Source of the DNA: Proteromonas lacertae
Taxonomy: Eukaryota > Sar > Bigyra > Opalinata > Proteromonadidae
DNA: 64,000 bases
Assembly (NCBI GenBank): GCA_002245135.1
Contig: NGBS01000591.1
Span: 160,344 to 224,343, forward strand
Direction of reading: 5' to 3'
Position 1 is the stretch's first letter; each line of letters begins with the position of its first letter. A program made the position numbers and the translations under genes. The notes under the pieces are model-generated. The model did not search any database. It saw only the letters and a program-made list of their open reading frames with translations, and had not been told where the DNA came from. Below, piece by piece: positions 49,032 to 62,200 of the stretch.

Positions 49032-52000
49032 ATGCCTAGATTGAAGAGAAGTATTATCTCTAAATCATCTGTGTTACATCCATCTCTTCTAGAAAAGACT
49101 GAGAAAGAAAATATAATCCGTCATTCAATTTCAAAAACTAATTCCTCTACCAAAATACCTTCAAATAATTTAATTGATTCTTCCATTAATGTTTCAACCC
49201 CCATAAAACGCAAAAATAAAGATGACGAAGAAGATTCATATGAAAGTCCAGTTATACCAATTATCTTATCACAAAATCAACATAAAAAGAAAAGAGTGAA
49301 TGAACCATTATTAATTATATCAAGCAAAGAAAATAATAAAATGAGCAATAAAGTACTTAGTTCAATATTCAGTACAGGAAGTGGTAAATCAATCGAGATA
49401 GATGCTAGTGCTTATAAGAAAGCTGAATCCTTATTGAATGAAAAAGCTGAAGAAGAAGAAGAAATGAACAAAGATAAAGAAGATAATAAAGAAGATATAA
49501 AAAGTAAAGGAATCAGTTACACTCCTCCAGTTGTGAAGAATAATAAAATGAACAATAAAGTACTTAGTTCAATATTCAGTACAGGAAGTGGTAAATCAAT
49601 CGAGATAGATGCTAGTGCTTATAAGAAAGCTGAATCCTTATTGAATGAAAAAGCTGAAGAAGAAGAAGAAATGAACAAAGATAAAGAAGATAATAAAGAA
49701 GATATAAAAAGTAAAGGAATCAGTTACACTCCTCCAGTTGTGAAGAATAATAAAATGAACAATAAAGTACTTAGTTCAATATTCAGTACAGGAAGTGGTA
49801 AATCAATCGAGATAGATGCTAGTGCTTATAAGAAAGCTGAATCCTTATTGAATGAAAAAGCTGAAGAAGAAGAAGAAATGAACAAAGATAAAGAAGATAA
49901 TAAAGAAGATATAAAAAGTAAAGGAATCAGTTACACTCCTCCAGTTGTGAAGAATAATAAAATGAACAATAAAGTACTTAGTTCAATATTTAGTACAGGA
50001 AGTGGTAAATCAATCGAGATAGATGCTAGTGCTTATAAGAAAGCTGAATCCTTATTGAATGAAAAAGCTGAAGAAGAAGAAGAAATGAACAAAGATAAAG
50101 AAGATAATAAAGAAGATATAAAAAGTAAAGGAATCAGTTACACTCCTCCAGTTGTGAAGAATAATAAAATGAACAATAAAGTACTTAGTTCAATATTCAG
50201 TACAGGAAGTGGTAAATCAATCGAGATAGATGCTAGTGCTTATAAGAAAGCTGAATCCTTATTGAATGAAAAAGCTGAAGAAGAAGAAGAAATGAACAAA
50301 GATAAAGAAGATAATAAAGAAGATATAAAAAGTAAAGGAATCAGTTACACTCCTCCAGTTGTGAAGAATAATAAAATGAACAATAAAGTACTTAGTTCAA
50401 TATTCAGTACAGGAAGTGGTAAATCAATCGAGATAGATGCTAGTGCTTATAAGAAAGCTGAATCCTTATTGAATGAAAAAGCTGAAGAAGAAGAAGAAAT
50501 GAACAAAGATAAAGAAGATAATAAAGAAGATATAAAAAGTAAAGGAATCAGTTACACTCCTCCAGTTGTGAAGAATAATAAAATGAACAATAAAGTACTT
50601 AGTTCAATATTTAGTACAGGAAGTGGTAAATCAATCGAGATAGATGCTAGTGCTTATAAGAAAGCTGAATCCTTATTGAATGAAAAAGCTGAAGAAGAAG
50701 AAGAAATGAACAAAGATAAAGAAGATAATAAAGAAGATATAAAAAGTAAAGGAATCAGTTACACTCCTCCAGTTGTGAAGAATAATAAAATGAACAATAA
50801 AGTACTTAGTTCAATATTCAGTACAGGAAGTGGTAAATCAATCGAGATAGATGCTAGTGCTTATAAGAAAGCTGAATCCTTATTGAATGAAAAAGCTGAA
50901 GAAGAAGAAGAAATGAACAAAGATAAAGAAGATAATAAAGAAGATATAAAAAGTAAAGGAATCAGTTACACTCCTCCAGTTGTGAAGAATAATAAAATGA
51001 ACAATAAAGTACTTAGTTCAATATTCAGTACAGGAAGTGGTAAATCAATCGAGATAGATGCTAGTGCTTATAAGAAAGCTGAATCCTTATTGAATGAAAA
51101 AGCTGAAGAAGAAGAAGAAATGAACAAAGATAAAGAAGATAATAAAGAAGATATAAAAAGTAAAGGAATCAGTTACACTCCTCCAGTTGTGAAGAATAAT
51201 AAAATGAACAATAAAGTACTTAGTTCAATATTCAGTACAGGAAGTGGTAAATCAATCGAGATAGATGCTAGTGCTTATAAGAAAGCTGAATCCTTATTGA
51301 ATGAAAAAGCTGAAGAAGAAGAAGAAATGAACAAAGATAAAGAAGATAATAAAGAAGATATAAAAAGTAAAGGAATCAGTTACACTCCTCCAGTTGTGAA
51401 GAATAATAAAATGAACAATAAAGTACTTAGTTCAATATTCAGTACAGGAAGTGGTAAATCAATCGAGATAGATGCTAGTGCTTATAAGAAAGCTGAATCC
51501 TTATTGAATGAAAAAGCTGAAGAAGAAGAAGAAATGAACAAAGATAAAGAAGATAATAAAGAAGATATAAAAAGTAAAGGAATCAGTTACACTCCTCCAG
51601 TTGTGAAGAATAATAAAATGAACAATAAAGTACTTAGTTCAATATTTAGTACAGGAAGTGGTAAATCAATCGAGATAGATGCTAGTGCTTATAAGAAAGT
51701 TGAATCCTTATTGAATGAAAAAGCTGAAGAAGAAGAAAAGCTTAGTAAAATTAGTAATGTAGTAAAAGAAGAAAGTCCTACTAATGTTCAACCTGTTTTC
51801 GATGATATACCTTTTACTCAAGGATCAGTATCTTCAGAAAACATGGAGAATGACGAAAATAGTGAAACATATACTTCAAGAATAAAGATATCATCTCCAT
51901 TAAAGCATTTCATTTCTAATCTTGACGAATCTGATTTACCTGACACTCCTCCAACTATATTTAAATCAAATATAGAAAATAGTAATAATCATATAGATAA

Positions 52001-55000
52001 TGGTAATGATGATGATGAATTATCTCAACCAATATTACCATTAGAAGATGAAACTAGCCAATCATTATATCTTGAAATTCCTGTGAAAAGAACAAATACA
52101 TCAGATTTAGAATCAATAATAAGAGATGATGATAACATTAAGAGACAAAAGATTGATAATAATTGTTATAATAATGATAGTGAAGATATATTATCAGATT
52201 ATACTACTCCTGATGTTCCATTTCTATCTCCATTACAAGTTGATTCTACAAATAGAGCAGACAATGCTCTATCAGATAATTCTACCACAGATATATCACA
52301 TAATACTTCACATTGTGATTGTAATAAAGAGAATATCAATGATAATGTGTTTATTACTCCTTCTGTTGATAAAATCAAAAGAAAATTCAGCGAAATAAGT
52401 AATATTAATATTTCACCAATACCATTTACATCTCCACTTACTGTTGCTACAGTTACAATTCAAAATCAACTACAACCACCACCACAACAACAAATAAAGA
52501 CAATATCATCTCTTCCAAGTTTATCAACTACTATTAACAATAACAATGACCAACATATTACTCCAATTAAATCAAACCAAAAAGAGAATGAAATGATTAT
52601 TCTTACACCAGAATTACAACAGAAACAACAAAATCAACAGCAAGTTTTAAATACTACACTATTATCACATGCAAGGTCAAATGTAATTGAATCATCTCCA
52701 TTTGCTAATAAGAATGATACGAATTTGTTGCATTTAACACCCATAAAACCTTTCAATAATAATAATGTAAGATATACACTTAGAAATGGTAATAGTAATA
52801 ATCTCTTTACTCCAGTAAAAAAGTATAGAGCATTAGATAGAATAGATCAATTATCACAATCTTCACAGTCATCACAACCTACAATTATACATCAAACATC
52901 ACCACCTCAACAGTTAACAACAAACATCTCAAATATAGATCCAATTAAACAACAACAACAACAACAACAACAATTATCTATTCCTATACTAACTCCATCT
53001 AAATCAGTTATAACTCCAATAAAGAATAATAAAACACTTATAACATCTCCAATAACAATGATTAAGCCATACAATCCTTATAATTATCATATTAAGAAAT
53101 GGAATGTTCCTGAATCATTGTCAACAGAGAAAGAATTAGCATCAATCTACAGTAACAATGGCTTATCACAATTAGTAATATATATGAATTCAACCAAAGC
53201 AAAATATTTAGTATTTGATATAGACACTGGATTACCATCATCAATATCTAATGAACTAAATCATCCAACAATAGACTACATATATAAACATCTACAGCAA
53301 ACAGTTCAATCACCTAATCTATTAACATTACCATGGTTAAAGAATCATTATCGATGGGTGGTATGGAAATTAGCTTCATTAGAAAGATGGAGTGGAATAG
53401 CTAATAAGTATTTAACATTAGATAAAGTGATTAATCAATTAACAAAGAGATTTAATAAAGAAATAATCGAAGGAAAACAACCTCCAATGAAAAGGATATT
53501 ACATAAAGATATAAACTGCTCATTATATATAATACTCTGCATTTCATCTATAATATCAAAGAATTCAATAAGTCAATGTTCAGTCGAATTAACAGATGGT
53601 TGGTATGGAATAGAATGTCAATTAGATAATCAATTAAGTAATATGTTAAAGAAAGGATTGCTCTATGTTGGTCAAAAATTATGTATTAGTGATGCACAAC
53701 TAGAAGGAGTTAATCAAGGAATAGAACCATTAGATTGTAAGATAAACAATAGTGAAGATGGTACAAATGAGCCAAAGTTGATTATATCAAAGAATTCAAC
53801 TTGTATTGCTCCTTATAATAGAAAATTAGGATATCAGAGATCAAGATTATTAATAAGAGGAATTAATGAATTAAGTAATGATGGAGGTAGAGTTTCATGC
53901 ATTGAAGTTTGTATATTAAGAAAGTTCCCACAGAAGTATATGCAGAAAGTGAAAGAAGGTTATAGATGCATTGATGAAACTGAATTTAATCATTTATTGA
54001 ATGAATACACAAAGAAAAAAGAAGAATTTATTGAGAAAAGAAGACAGTTTTATCATTTAGGTGATTATGGTGATAGTCCTTCTTCTCAAATTAGTGAAAA
54101 AGAAATGAAATATTTAATGGCTCAATTTCAAAAGAAACAAGAAAGGATTATAGCAAAAATAGAAAAAGAAGTGGATGAATTTGATAATGAGAGTATTTCA
54201 CTATTATTATTACTATTATTTTAGATTCAATTAATTGTACTCCATTTTTAGAATTTGCTGTTCATGATACAGTAATAAAGAATCATCCAATAACTCATGT
54301 TTGTATATGGAATAATTCATCAGATATGAATCAAACAATTAAAGAAGGATCACATTGGAGAATAAGTTCATTATTAGCTGGTAAAGGCAAAGGTGGATTG
54401 ATTAGATTAAGTACTTCCAGAAATACGAAATGGGATGAAATTAAGAATATTGATAATAATCATGTATATTAGTTTCTATTATTATAATAATATATATAGG
54501 AATGCTTTTATAAACCACCATCCTATTCAAATATCTCAACTTTTACTACCGACACTCCATTGAACATATTTATTAATACATCAGGTTTAATAGTGTATAT
54601 AAATCATCCTGTGAATAGTAATACTGCTCAAATATTCTGTTTATCTCCAGAATTATCAATATTTGTAGTATATATGTTTGTATCAACATTAACAGCAGAA
54701 TTGGAGATAAACACTCCAATATCATTCTGTGATATAAAATATGAAGGAATTGACAAAACATTTCAATTTTATATGTTCGAATATAGTAATATATCAAGTT
54801 ATTATACTACTAATACAAAATGTCCAAATATACTGTTGCAATCTTATAATATATTATCAGATTCATCATTTGTTAGTAATCTACCTTGTACTTTCAATTA
54901 TATAAACGAAATATTACAGAAATCGTTAAATACAAATGATTATCAGAAACTAATTGATTTTAGTCAATATTTAAAACATTATTCTGTTGTTTTACCAAAG

Positions 55001-55772
55001 ATTACAGATATTAATAATAATAACAGTATTTCAAGATGTAATTCAATGAAAAGAGGATTTTCAAATATAGTAGAATTTGAAGGGCCAAATACATTATACT
55101 ATATCTCAGTATACAAAGACAATAAGATCAACAATTCAAATAAATAAAAAATTAGAAAATACACCTGTTACTCCATCACAATCAGATATTGTTCCTCCTG
55201 CAAAAGTACCATATAAAGTAAATACAACTGAATTGATTCATTGTTATAATCAAAGAGATTATAATGAATTGGATAATGTTTTTATTCTATGTTATATAGA
55301 TGATGGATTAGATGCATATAGCTTTGAGTGTAGCTTGAGACAGTTTGATAGTATTTTGAATATGATTGAATTGAACATTATATCTTTTTTAAAAATATTA
55401 TTATTATATTTATTATTTCTTAATATAGTATAAACTGAGTGGGAACCGTTTTATGAACAACTGATATTAATTAATTCACCTTTATTCTCATATATATCTA
55501 AAATTCCAACATCTCATTCAATAATTCATTTATTGATACATTTAGATTCAACTAATTCAGAGACTATCATTTGCCCTTGTAGTCAATACTTCAAATTTGC
55601 AGAAATAGTAATAACTACATTTAATAATTATTTAAAAACAATTTTTCAGAGTCTTTTCCTCAAAGTAAAACTTTATTTGAAGGATGACAAGTATTATCTT
55701 AATCAATTCGAGAAATCTCATTGTATATCTAAATCCAACAATGCATCATTTCTATTTGATAATATTGATTAA
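49032..55772 (+). CDS. BRCA2: BRCA2 homologue with 12 BRC repeats
   Basis: Loads Rad51 onto single-stranded DNA in homologous recombination. About 2,200 aa. After a basic head come 12 BRC repeats (49341 to about 51740) with FSTGSGKSIEIDASAYKK, matching the F-x-T-A-S-G-K Rad51-binding motif. A disordered Gln/Asn-rich region follows, then the DNA-binding domain: helical part (WLKNHYRWVVWKLASLERW), OB1 (ELTDGWYGIECQLD, LLYVGQKLCISDA), OB2/OB3 (EGSHWRISSLLAGKGKGG and on). Introns 54193-54224, 54464-54499 and 55109-55155 (the last does not keep phase, so a one-base change is needed there), and one at about 55380-55435 with AT-AC-like ends. The last exon ends at 55772. The tower domain appears short. 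Confidence 0.93.
49341..51740 (+). repeat. Tandem array of 12 BRC-coding repeats, 207-bp unit
   Basis: Unit starts at 49341, 49548, 49755, 49962, 50169, 50376, 50583, 50790, 50997, 51204, 51411 and 51618, exactly 207 bp (69 codons) apart. Units are almost identical in nucleotides. Variants seen are a silent C/T in the FST codons of units 4, 7 and 12, an AGC/AAC change at the start of unit 1, and an Ala-to-Val change in unit 12, which is also cut short. Confidence 0.95.
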
Positions 55773-56206
55773 TAATTATTTATTCTTATACGTTTATGTT
55801 TTTGTTACATTCACTATCTAAATTTTAACAATTTGTGAAAATATATTTCGAATAAAACTGATTTATGTTTTAAACAAGAAAATATTATGTATCTGCTATG
55901 ATATATATTCTATTATTCTTATTTTCATAACCATTCGTAAAGTGTGAAATGTAATAAGTGAATGTAATTTACATTATTATTGTAATATAGACATTCTCTT
56001 TATTTTTTTTCGTAACCGAAATTTGATTAATGCAATCTTTTGTGTATTTGAGGTGTGGTAATCAACAGCCGTATTTATTTAATGTTGATTTATGTTCTGC
56101 GTGTAGTAATTTCTTTCAAGATGTTGCTGTGTATCAATATCGTCTATAGAATCTTAGAGACATTTAAATATTCATCCCCAACAATTAGTAATGATAAGTT
56201 TAACTC
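55773..56206. other. Intergenic region between BRCA2 and giant gene copy 2
   Basis: About 434 bp. It contains a 39-codon open frame (56032-56151, with a CSACSNFF segment) that I cannot assign and would not call a gene. The last 30 bp before the ATG at 56207 resemble the left arm weakly. Confidence 0.4.
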
Positions 56207-59200
56207 ATGGACCTATTCCGAATAATAATGATCCTATCTTACTATATGTTTCAAATAATGACCAAATATTTGTATCTCAGTCTATACAAATTCAAATGCC
56301 ATATCAATTATCAAGTCAACTACCAACAGAACAACTTTCAACAAAATAATCACACTCAATCTCTACCATTATATAATGTCCAAAATCAATTACTTAATAC
56401 TTCATCAATCTCCATTTTAAGACAGCCACAAAATAACAAATTCATGAGAATAGCTCAGAAATTCTATAAACCATTTTTTCTCTCAGGTTTTATCTGAAGA
56501 ATATAATAACATTGTAAATGATTTATTTCACTCTACAAATTAACTTCCTGAAAATAATAATGGCAGTATAGAAACTGAAAATAAAAATAAGAAAGGAACA
56601 AAAAGAAGAGCTATAAATCCAGATTCAGATTCAGATAGTTCATATCAATCAGATGAAAATAGTGAAAGTGATAACAATGAAGAGAATGAAGAAGAAAACG
56701 AGATGAATAATATTCCTGAAGAAACTTCAAATGTGAAAGCTGATTATACAATAAATAACATAATTCATTATCATCCATTTGTGAAATGTTCTATTTTGAT
56801 TCAATATAATGATACTAAAGAAATTGATTGTATTTCATTAGATAATTTATACATTAGGACTAAAGGAATAGTATATTCATCTTTACCATCAACATTAATT
56901 TGTGGATTAGATTATGTAGTAAATGGTTCTAAAATTGGTTTTCAATATAGACAAGAAAATAAAAAGAAAAATTTCACATTGCCATTACTAAAGACAAAGA
57001 AAGGTAATAACATTATTCCTGAAAAGATATATTTCCATCAAATATGTGAATGTAAAGAAAAATCCTATCGTTTTCCATCATTAAGAAATAAATCTGTTAC
57101 TTGTCATAGTGATATAATGATTATTCATTCTCCAAATGAATCATTGGAAGTAATTGATGAAGATACAGGAAAGAAAATAATCTGTAAACCATATAGAGAT
57201 GTAACAGCTATAAATAAAAGATCTCAAGCTGTTTTAACTGAAAATGCATTAAAAAGAATGAAAATAATAGAAGATGGAATAGAAAAGAATACTCCATTAT
57301 TAGTTGAAGGTAAAACTTCAAGTGCCAAAACATTCACAGTTGAACAAGTGTGTATGAATGGTCAAATTCCATTAATTCGATATAATTTCAGTCCATCATC
57401 AGTAATTGATGAATTGATAGGAAATGTGATAATAAAAACAATAGATGGTAAATCAACTCCAATATTCCAATTAGGTCCATTTTCTGAAGCTTTTATTGAA
57501 GGAAAAGTGATATTATTGGATGAATTGTCATTAGCCAATGCTGAAGTAGTTCAAGCAATAATGAATGTTTTAGATTCTCATGAATTATATGTTGATTCAA
57601 TAGGAAGTGGTTATACAAAATATGATATGAATCCTAGTTTCAGAATAATAGCAACACAAAATCCAGCTGGTTCAATATATAAAAGAACCAAAATTGATGA
57701 AACAATGATGTCTAGATTCAGATATATTGATTCAAGATTCTTCCCAGAAATAACAAGAGAAGAATTAAACAAGATATTAGAATCAATTGGAAAAATCTCA
57801 AAAAGTAATGTGAATGATATTTTAAATTCTCATCAAAATGCATTAGCCAATCATCCAGATAGAGTTTATACATTGAGAGATTGTATTAGAGCAAATACTC
57901 TAATAACATCAGCTAAATGTTCTTCAAAAATAGCTACAGAGATTGTTTATGGCGATATATTACTAACAAATAAACTGAATTTATCTAAACCACTTGAAAT
58001 TAGTAAATCTACTTTATTTCCATTGAATGAAACTATTTGGAATAATCTTTGTCAATACATAAAAGCAATATTTAAATCAGGTTGTCATATTTTATTATGT
58101 AGTGAGAATGAATATACAGCTAGAAAGTATGTATTATCATATCTCCAATCTATTCATGATAATGAAAAACTCAATATTATAAGATGTACAAGTGGAACAA
58201 CAACTGAGAATTTGGTTGGAATGTTTCAATTAGAAGGAAATAATAATAATGAAGAAAATGGAAATGATATTAAAATAGCCCCAAAATGGCATGATTCTCC
58301 TTTAGTAAAAAGTATAATCAATGGAGAAACTTGTTTTCTTCAATCCTTAGATAATATGAAATCTAATTCAATCGAAAGATTGAATTCTTTATTAGAAATA
58401 ATACCAAATGATGGATGTAAACAGAAAGTGAGATTTGATGAAAGAATTGAAGAACCAGAAATTGATATTCATCCAAATTTTAGAATAATTGCAAGTGTTT
58501 CAAAAAATGGTTTAATGAAATTTTCTCCTGCTTTGATTAACAGATTTATATTAGTTACTTTACCAGATGAAAAAATAGAAAATGCATTTGAAGAAAGTGA
58601 TGAGAATAAAAAAGAGATGATAAATACTTTCTGTGAATCATTCTTCAAAGAAGAAACAAAGAAACATATAAATGAATTAACAAAATATTATGAAAAACAT
58701 TCAAAATATTTAGAATGTTATGAAGGATTATTTGAAGGAATTGAAGAAAGAAGAGAGTTATTAAGTGAATTATTAATATCATTAATCACACACAGATCAA
58801 TAGCTTTATTTGGACATAAAGAAAGTGGTAAAAGTTATTTAATAGAACAACTATTGAATGGAAGTTATAATCCAATAAAATCTCTAGCATTATATATCTC
58901 TCCAGAAACTGAAATTGATCAATTGTTAGGATTTTTCACCAAGGATAGAGAATTTCATCGAGGTGTAGTTATATCAGCAATGGAAGAAGGTGTAGTATTG
59001 ATGATTGAACATTCTCATTTATTATCAAGTGATATATTACAATTGTTTGAAACATTTATTGATCCAACCACTAATGAATTTGAATATATGAATAAAATCT
59101 TCAAAATACATCCATCATTCAGAGTAATATTCAATTTCACAACATCTGGTGATAGAAAACCAACTCAATCAATACCTTGTTATTGTCCAAGTTTTGAAAT

Positions 59201-62200
59201 AAAAGAATATACAAATGAAGAAAAGAGTAAGATATTTGACTTACCAAAAGAAATATTTGAAAATGATTTATTCTCAATGACTCAACTTCATTATTTAATT
59301 CCATTAAAATCAATATATAAAGATATGTTACCTTATTTACTTGGTTTATATTGTGATGAAAGTAAAATATCATTATTAGATGAGATATTCAAAGATATAA
59401 TCAAAAATACAACAATCGAGACATTTTTGAAAAGTAAAATTAATTTCGTAAAAGAAAAGAATCATTATACTCTATCAAAGTATAACATATCAACAACATG
59501 TGAATTAAATAAAATATCTGATAATGTTGATAATTGGTATTTGGAAAGTCTATTTCGATTATCGTTATTATCATCAAGTGATTGTCAAGCACCAGTTTTA
59601 TATATCACATGTGAATCATTCCAAATGTCTTTAATGAATGATTTATATGAAGATAATGGAAGATTTATCGAATTATCAAGATCTTATGATTCTTCTTATT
59701 TGATAGGAAGTACTTTAATTTCCAGTCCATCTGAGTTATTAACAACAATGAATCAAATAGCAACATCATATAACAATTACAATAAAGGAAATCCAAGTGA
59801 TACATTTGTTGAATGGAAGAATAATATGAATGAAATAATGAAATATAATGAAGAATCTTGCTTATTCTTCAAACCTGGTTTGATAATGACAAGTTTTATA
59901 ACTGATGAAACATTGATATTAAATCATTTTGATCTTATAAGTGAATCTGTTTTACCCAGAATAACAGGATTATTGGAATTATATAAAGGTTCAATGAAAT
60001 ATGAGAAGAATATTGACAATCAATATGTTTATTCAGTTTATGAAGATATAATGAATCAAATAAAAGATATAAGGAGTTTTATTCCACCCAAGATGATAGG
60101 AGTAATAAGTGATAGTGATTTTAATAGAATTAATGATAAATCTTTATTCTTGCCAATCTATTGTCCAAATCCAACAGAAACAGAATTGATCAGAAGATTT
60201 CCATTATGTAAAGATATAATTGGATACCCATTACACTTTTACACATTAGAGAATAGAATACAGAAGTATTTTAGAAATCCAATTGATTCAATGTTTTATT
60301 TAGATTATATATCAAGAAATCATCAATCAAGATATGAATTACTAAGATCTAAGAAAGCCAAATCTGTTTCTCAACCATTACAAAGACTATTCAAATTAGA
60401 TAATAAGAATTCTGAAGAAGTATCAGCGAATTTGGATGTTGATGGATTATTGAAAGAAGTATTTAGTGTTAGTTTTATGGATGTGTATGATAAGATTCAA
60501 GATTATTTGAATAAGAATATTCAAGAATCATTTTATATAGTTCCAACCACAGTTCATATGATATTGACATTATTATTAGGAATACAATCGAATTTACCAG
60601 TGATATTAGAAGGTGATCCAGGTGTTGGTAAATCAGTAACAGCTCAACATGTCTATAATGCTTTGGATATTCCAATATTCAGATTTAATTTATCACCAAA
60701 TATAACAATTCAAGAATTATTTGGTAGTTTAACAATTGGATCTGATCAAAATCAAGAAAGAAAACCAGGTATAATAACAACAGAATTAGAAAATCATAAA
60801 GATGATGAAGAAATAGGATTTCTATTTGATGAATTGAATTTAGCTCCATCTGATGTATTGGATGAGTTTTACACATTTATAAAATGTTGTACTGATAAGA
60901 ATAAAACAACATTTGATGCTCCTGGTTATGGAACAATAGAATTGCCAAAGAAAGTTAATATAGTTTGTACTTTAAATCCTGCTTCAATGACAAGTAACAG
61001 ATCTTCTTTATCAAGTAATTTATTAACAATTAGTCTATACCATAATGATATATCATATCAATTATCTGAATTATTGACAATAGGCAAACAAATATTAAAA
61101 CAAAGTGAAAATCCAGAAGATGGAGCTGAAGATATAGAAAAGTTCAATCAAATAATCAATCAATTATTTGAACAATCCTTAAGACTTGGAAAACAAATAG
61201 GTATTGGATTTACATTGAGAGAACCAATCAAAGCAATAGAAGTGTGGAGAAGTTTTGATATAAAAGCTGATATAAAAGCAGCTTTATGGTTGACATTTGG
61301 ATGTAAATACAATCAGTATGATATTCAAGAAATTGAGAAAGTTTTATCAATCAATAATAAGATGGATATAAAACTGATAGGTAAAGAAGAAAATACATTA
61401 TTAACAGGTCCTTGGTCAATTCCATTCTCAAAAGAATCTTGTGGATTTGATTTTAATCAATTTACAACCTCAGAAAAATCCTTAGCTTATAAAATAGCTT
61501 TATCATATATATCCAAAAGAGCAGTGATATTATATGGTCCATCTCCATCTGGTAAAAGTTTTGTATTAAGAAGATTAGCAGAATTATATAATCAGACATT
61601 GATAGTTGTTCCATTGAATAGTGAAAGTACAAGTTCTTTATTAATAGGTAGAATGGAATTAGTTTCATGTGGAGAAGAAAAGAAAACTTCATTAGAGTTT
61701 AAGAAAGGTCCATTATTAACAGCTATAGAAAAAGGATGTTGGATAGTAATAGAAGATATAAATCTAGCAAGTGGTGATATTTTGGAAAGATTAAACTCAT
61801 TATGTGAAGAAAATCCAGAATTGAAAATAACTGAATATAATGGTGAAAATGGAGATGAAGAAATAAGATATACAAGAGATAATCCCAAAGCTGAATATAG
61901 AATTCATGATAATTTCCGAATTTATTTCTCTTTTTCAACAACCAATCTAGCAACAATTCCAGCTCCATTGTTAAGTCGTTGTATAGAGATATATGCTAAT
62001 CCATTAAACACAGTAGAATCTGCTCAAGAATTGTGTTATATAAAAGAAAAAGAGGATGAAGTGAAATGTTTTGGAAAAGAAATTCCAATTAATTTCAGAA
62101 ATATACTGAGATATTTGAATAATCCAAATGATGAAAGTTATGAATTTGAATTTCATATGAGAAGAGAATCAAAATATCCAATATTAGTAAAACCTCCAGA

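Noticed and set aside
56032-56151. Small CxxC-containing gene upstream of copy 2
   Set aside because: Only 39 codons, no family match, no intron evidence; likely chance.
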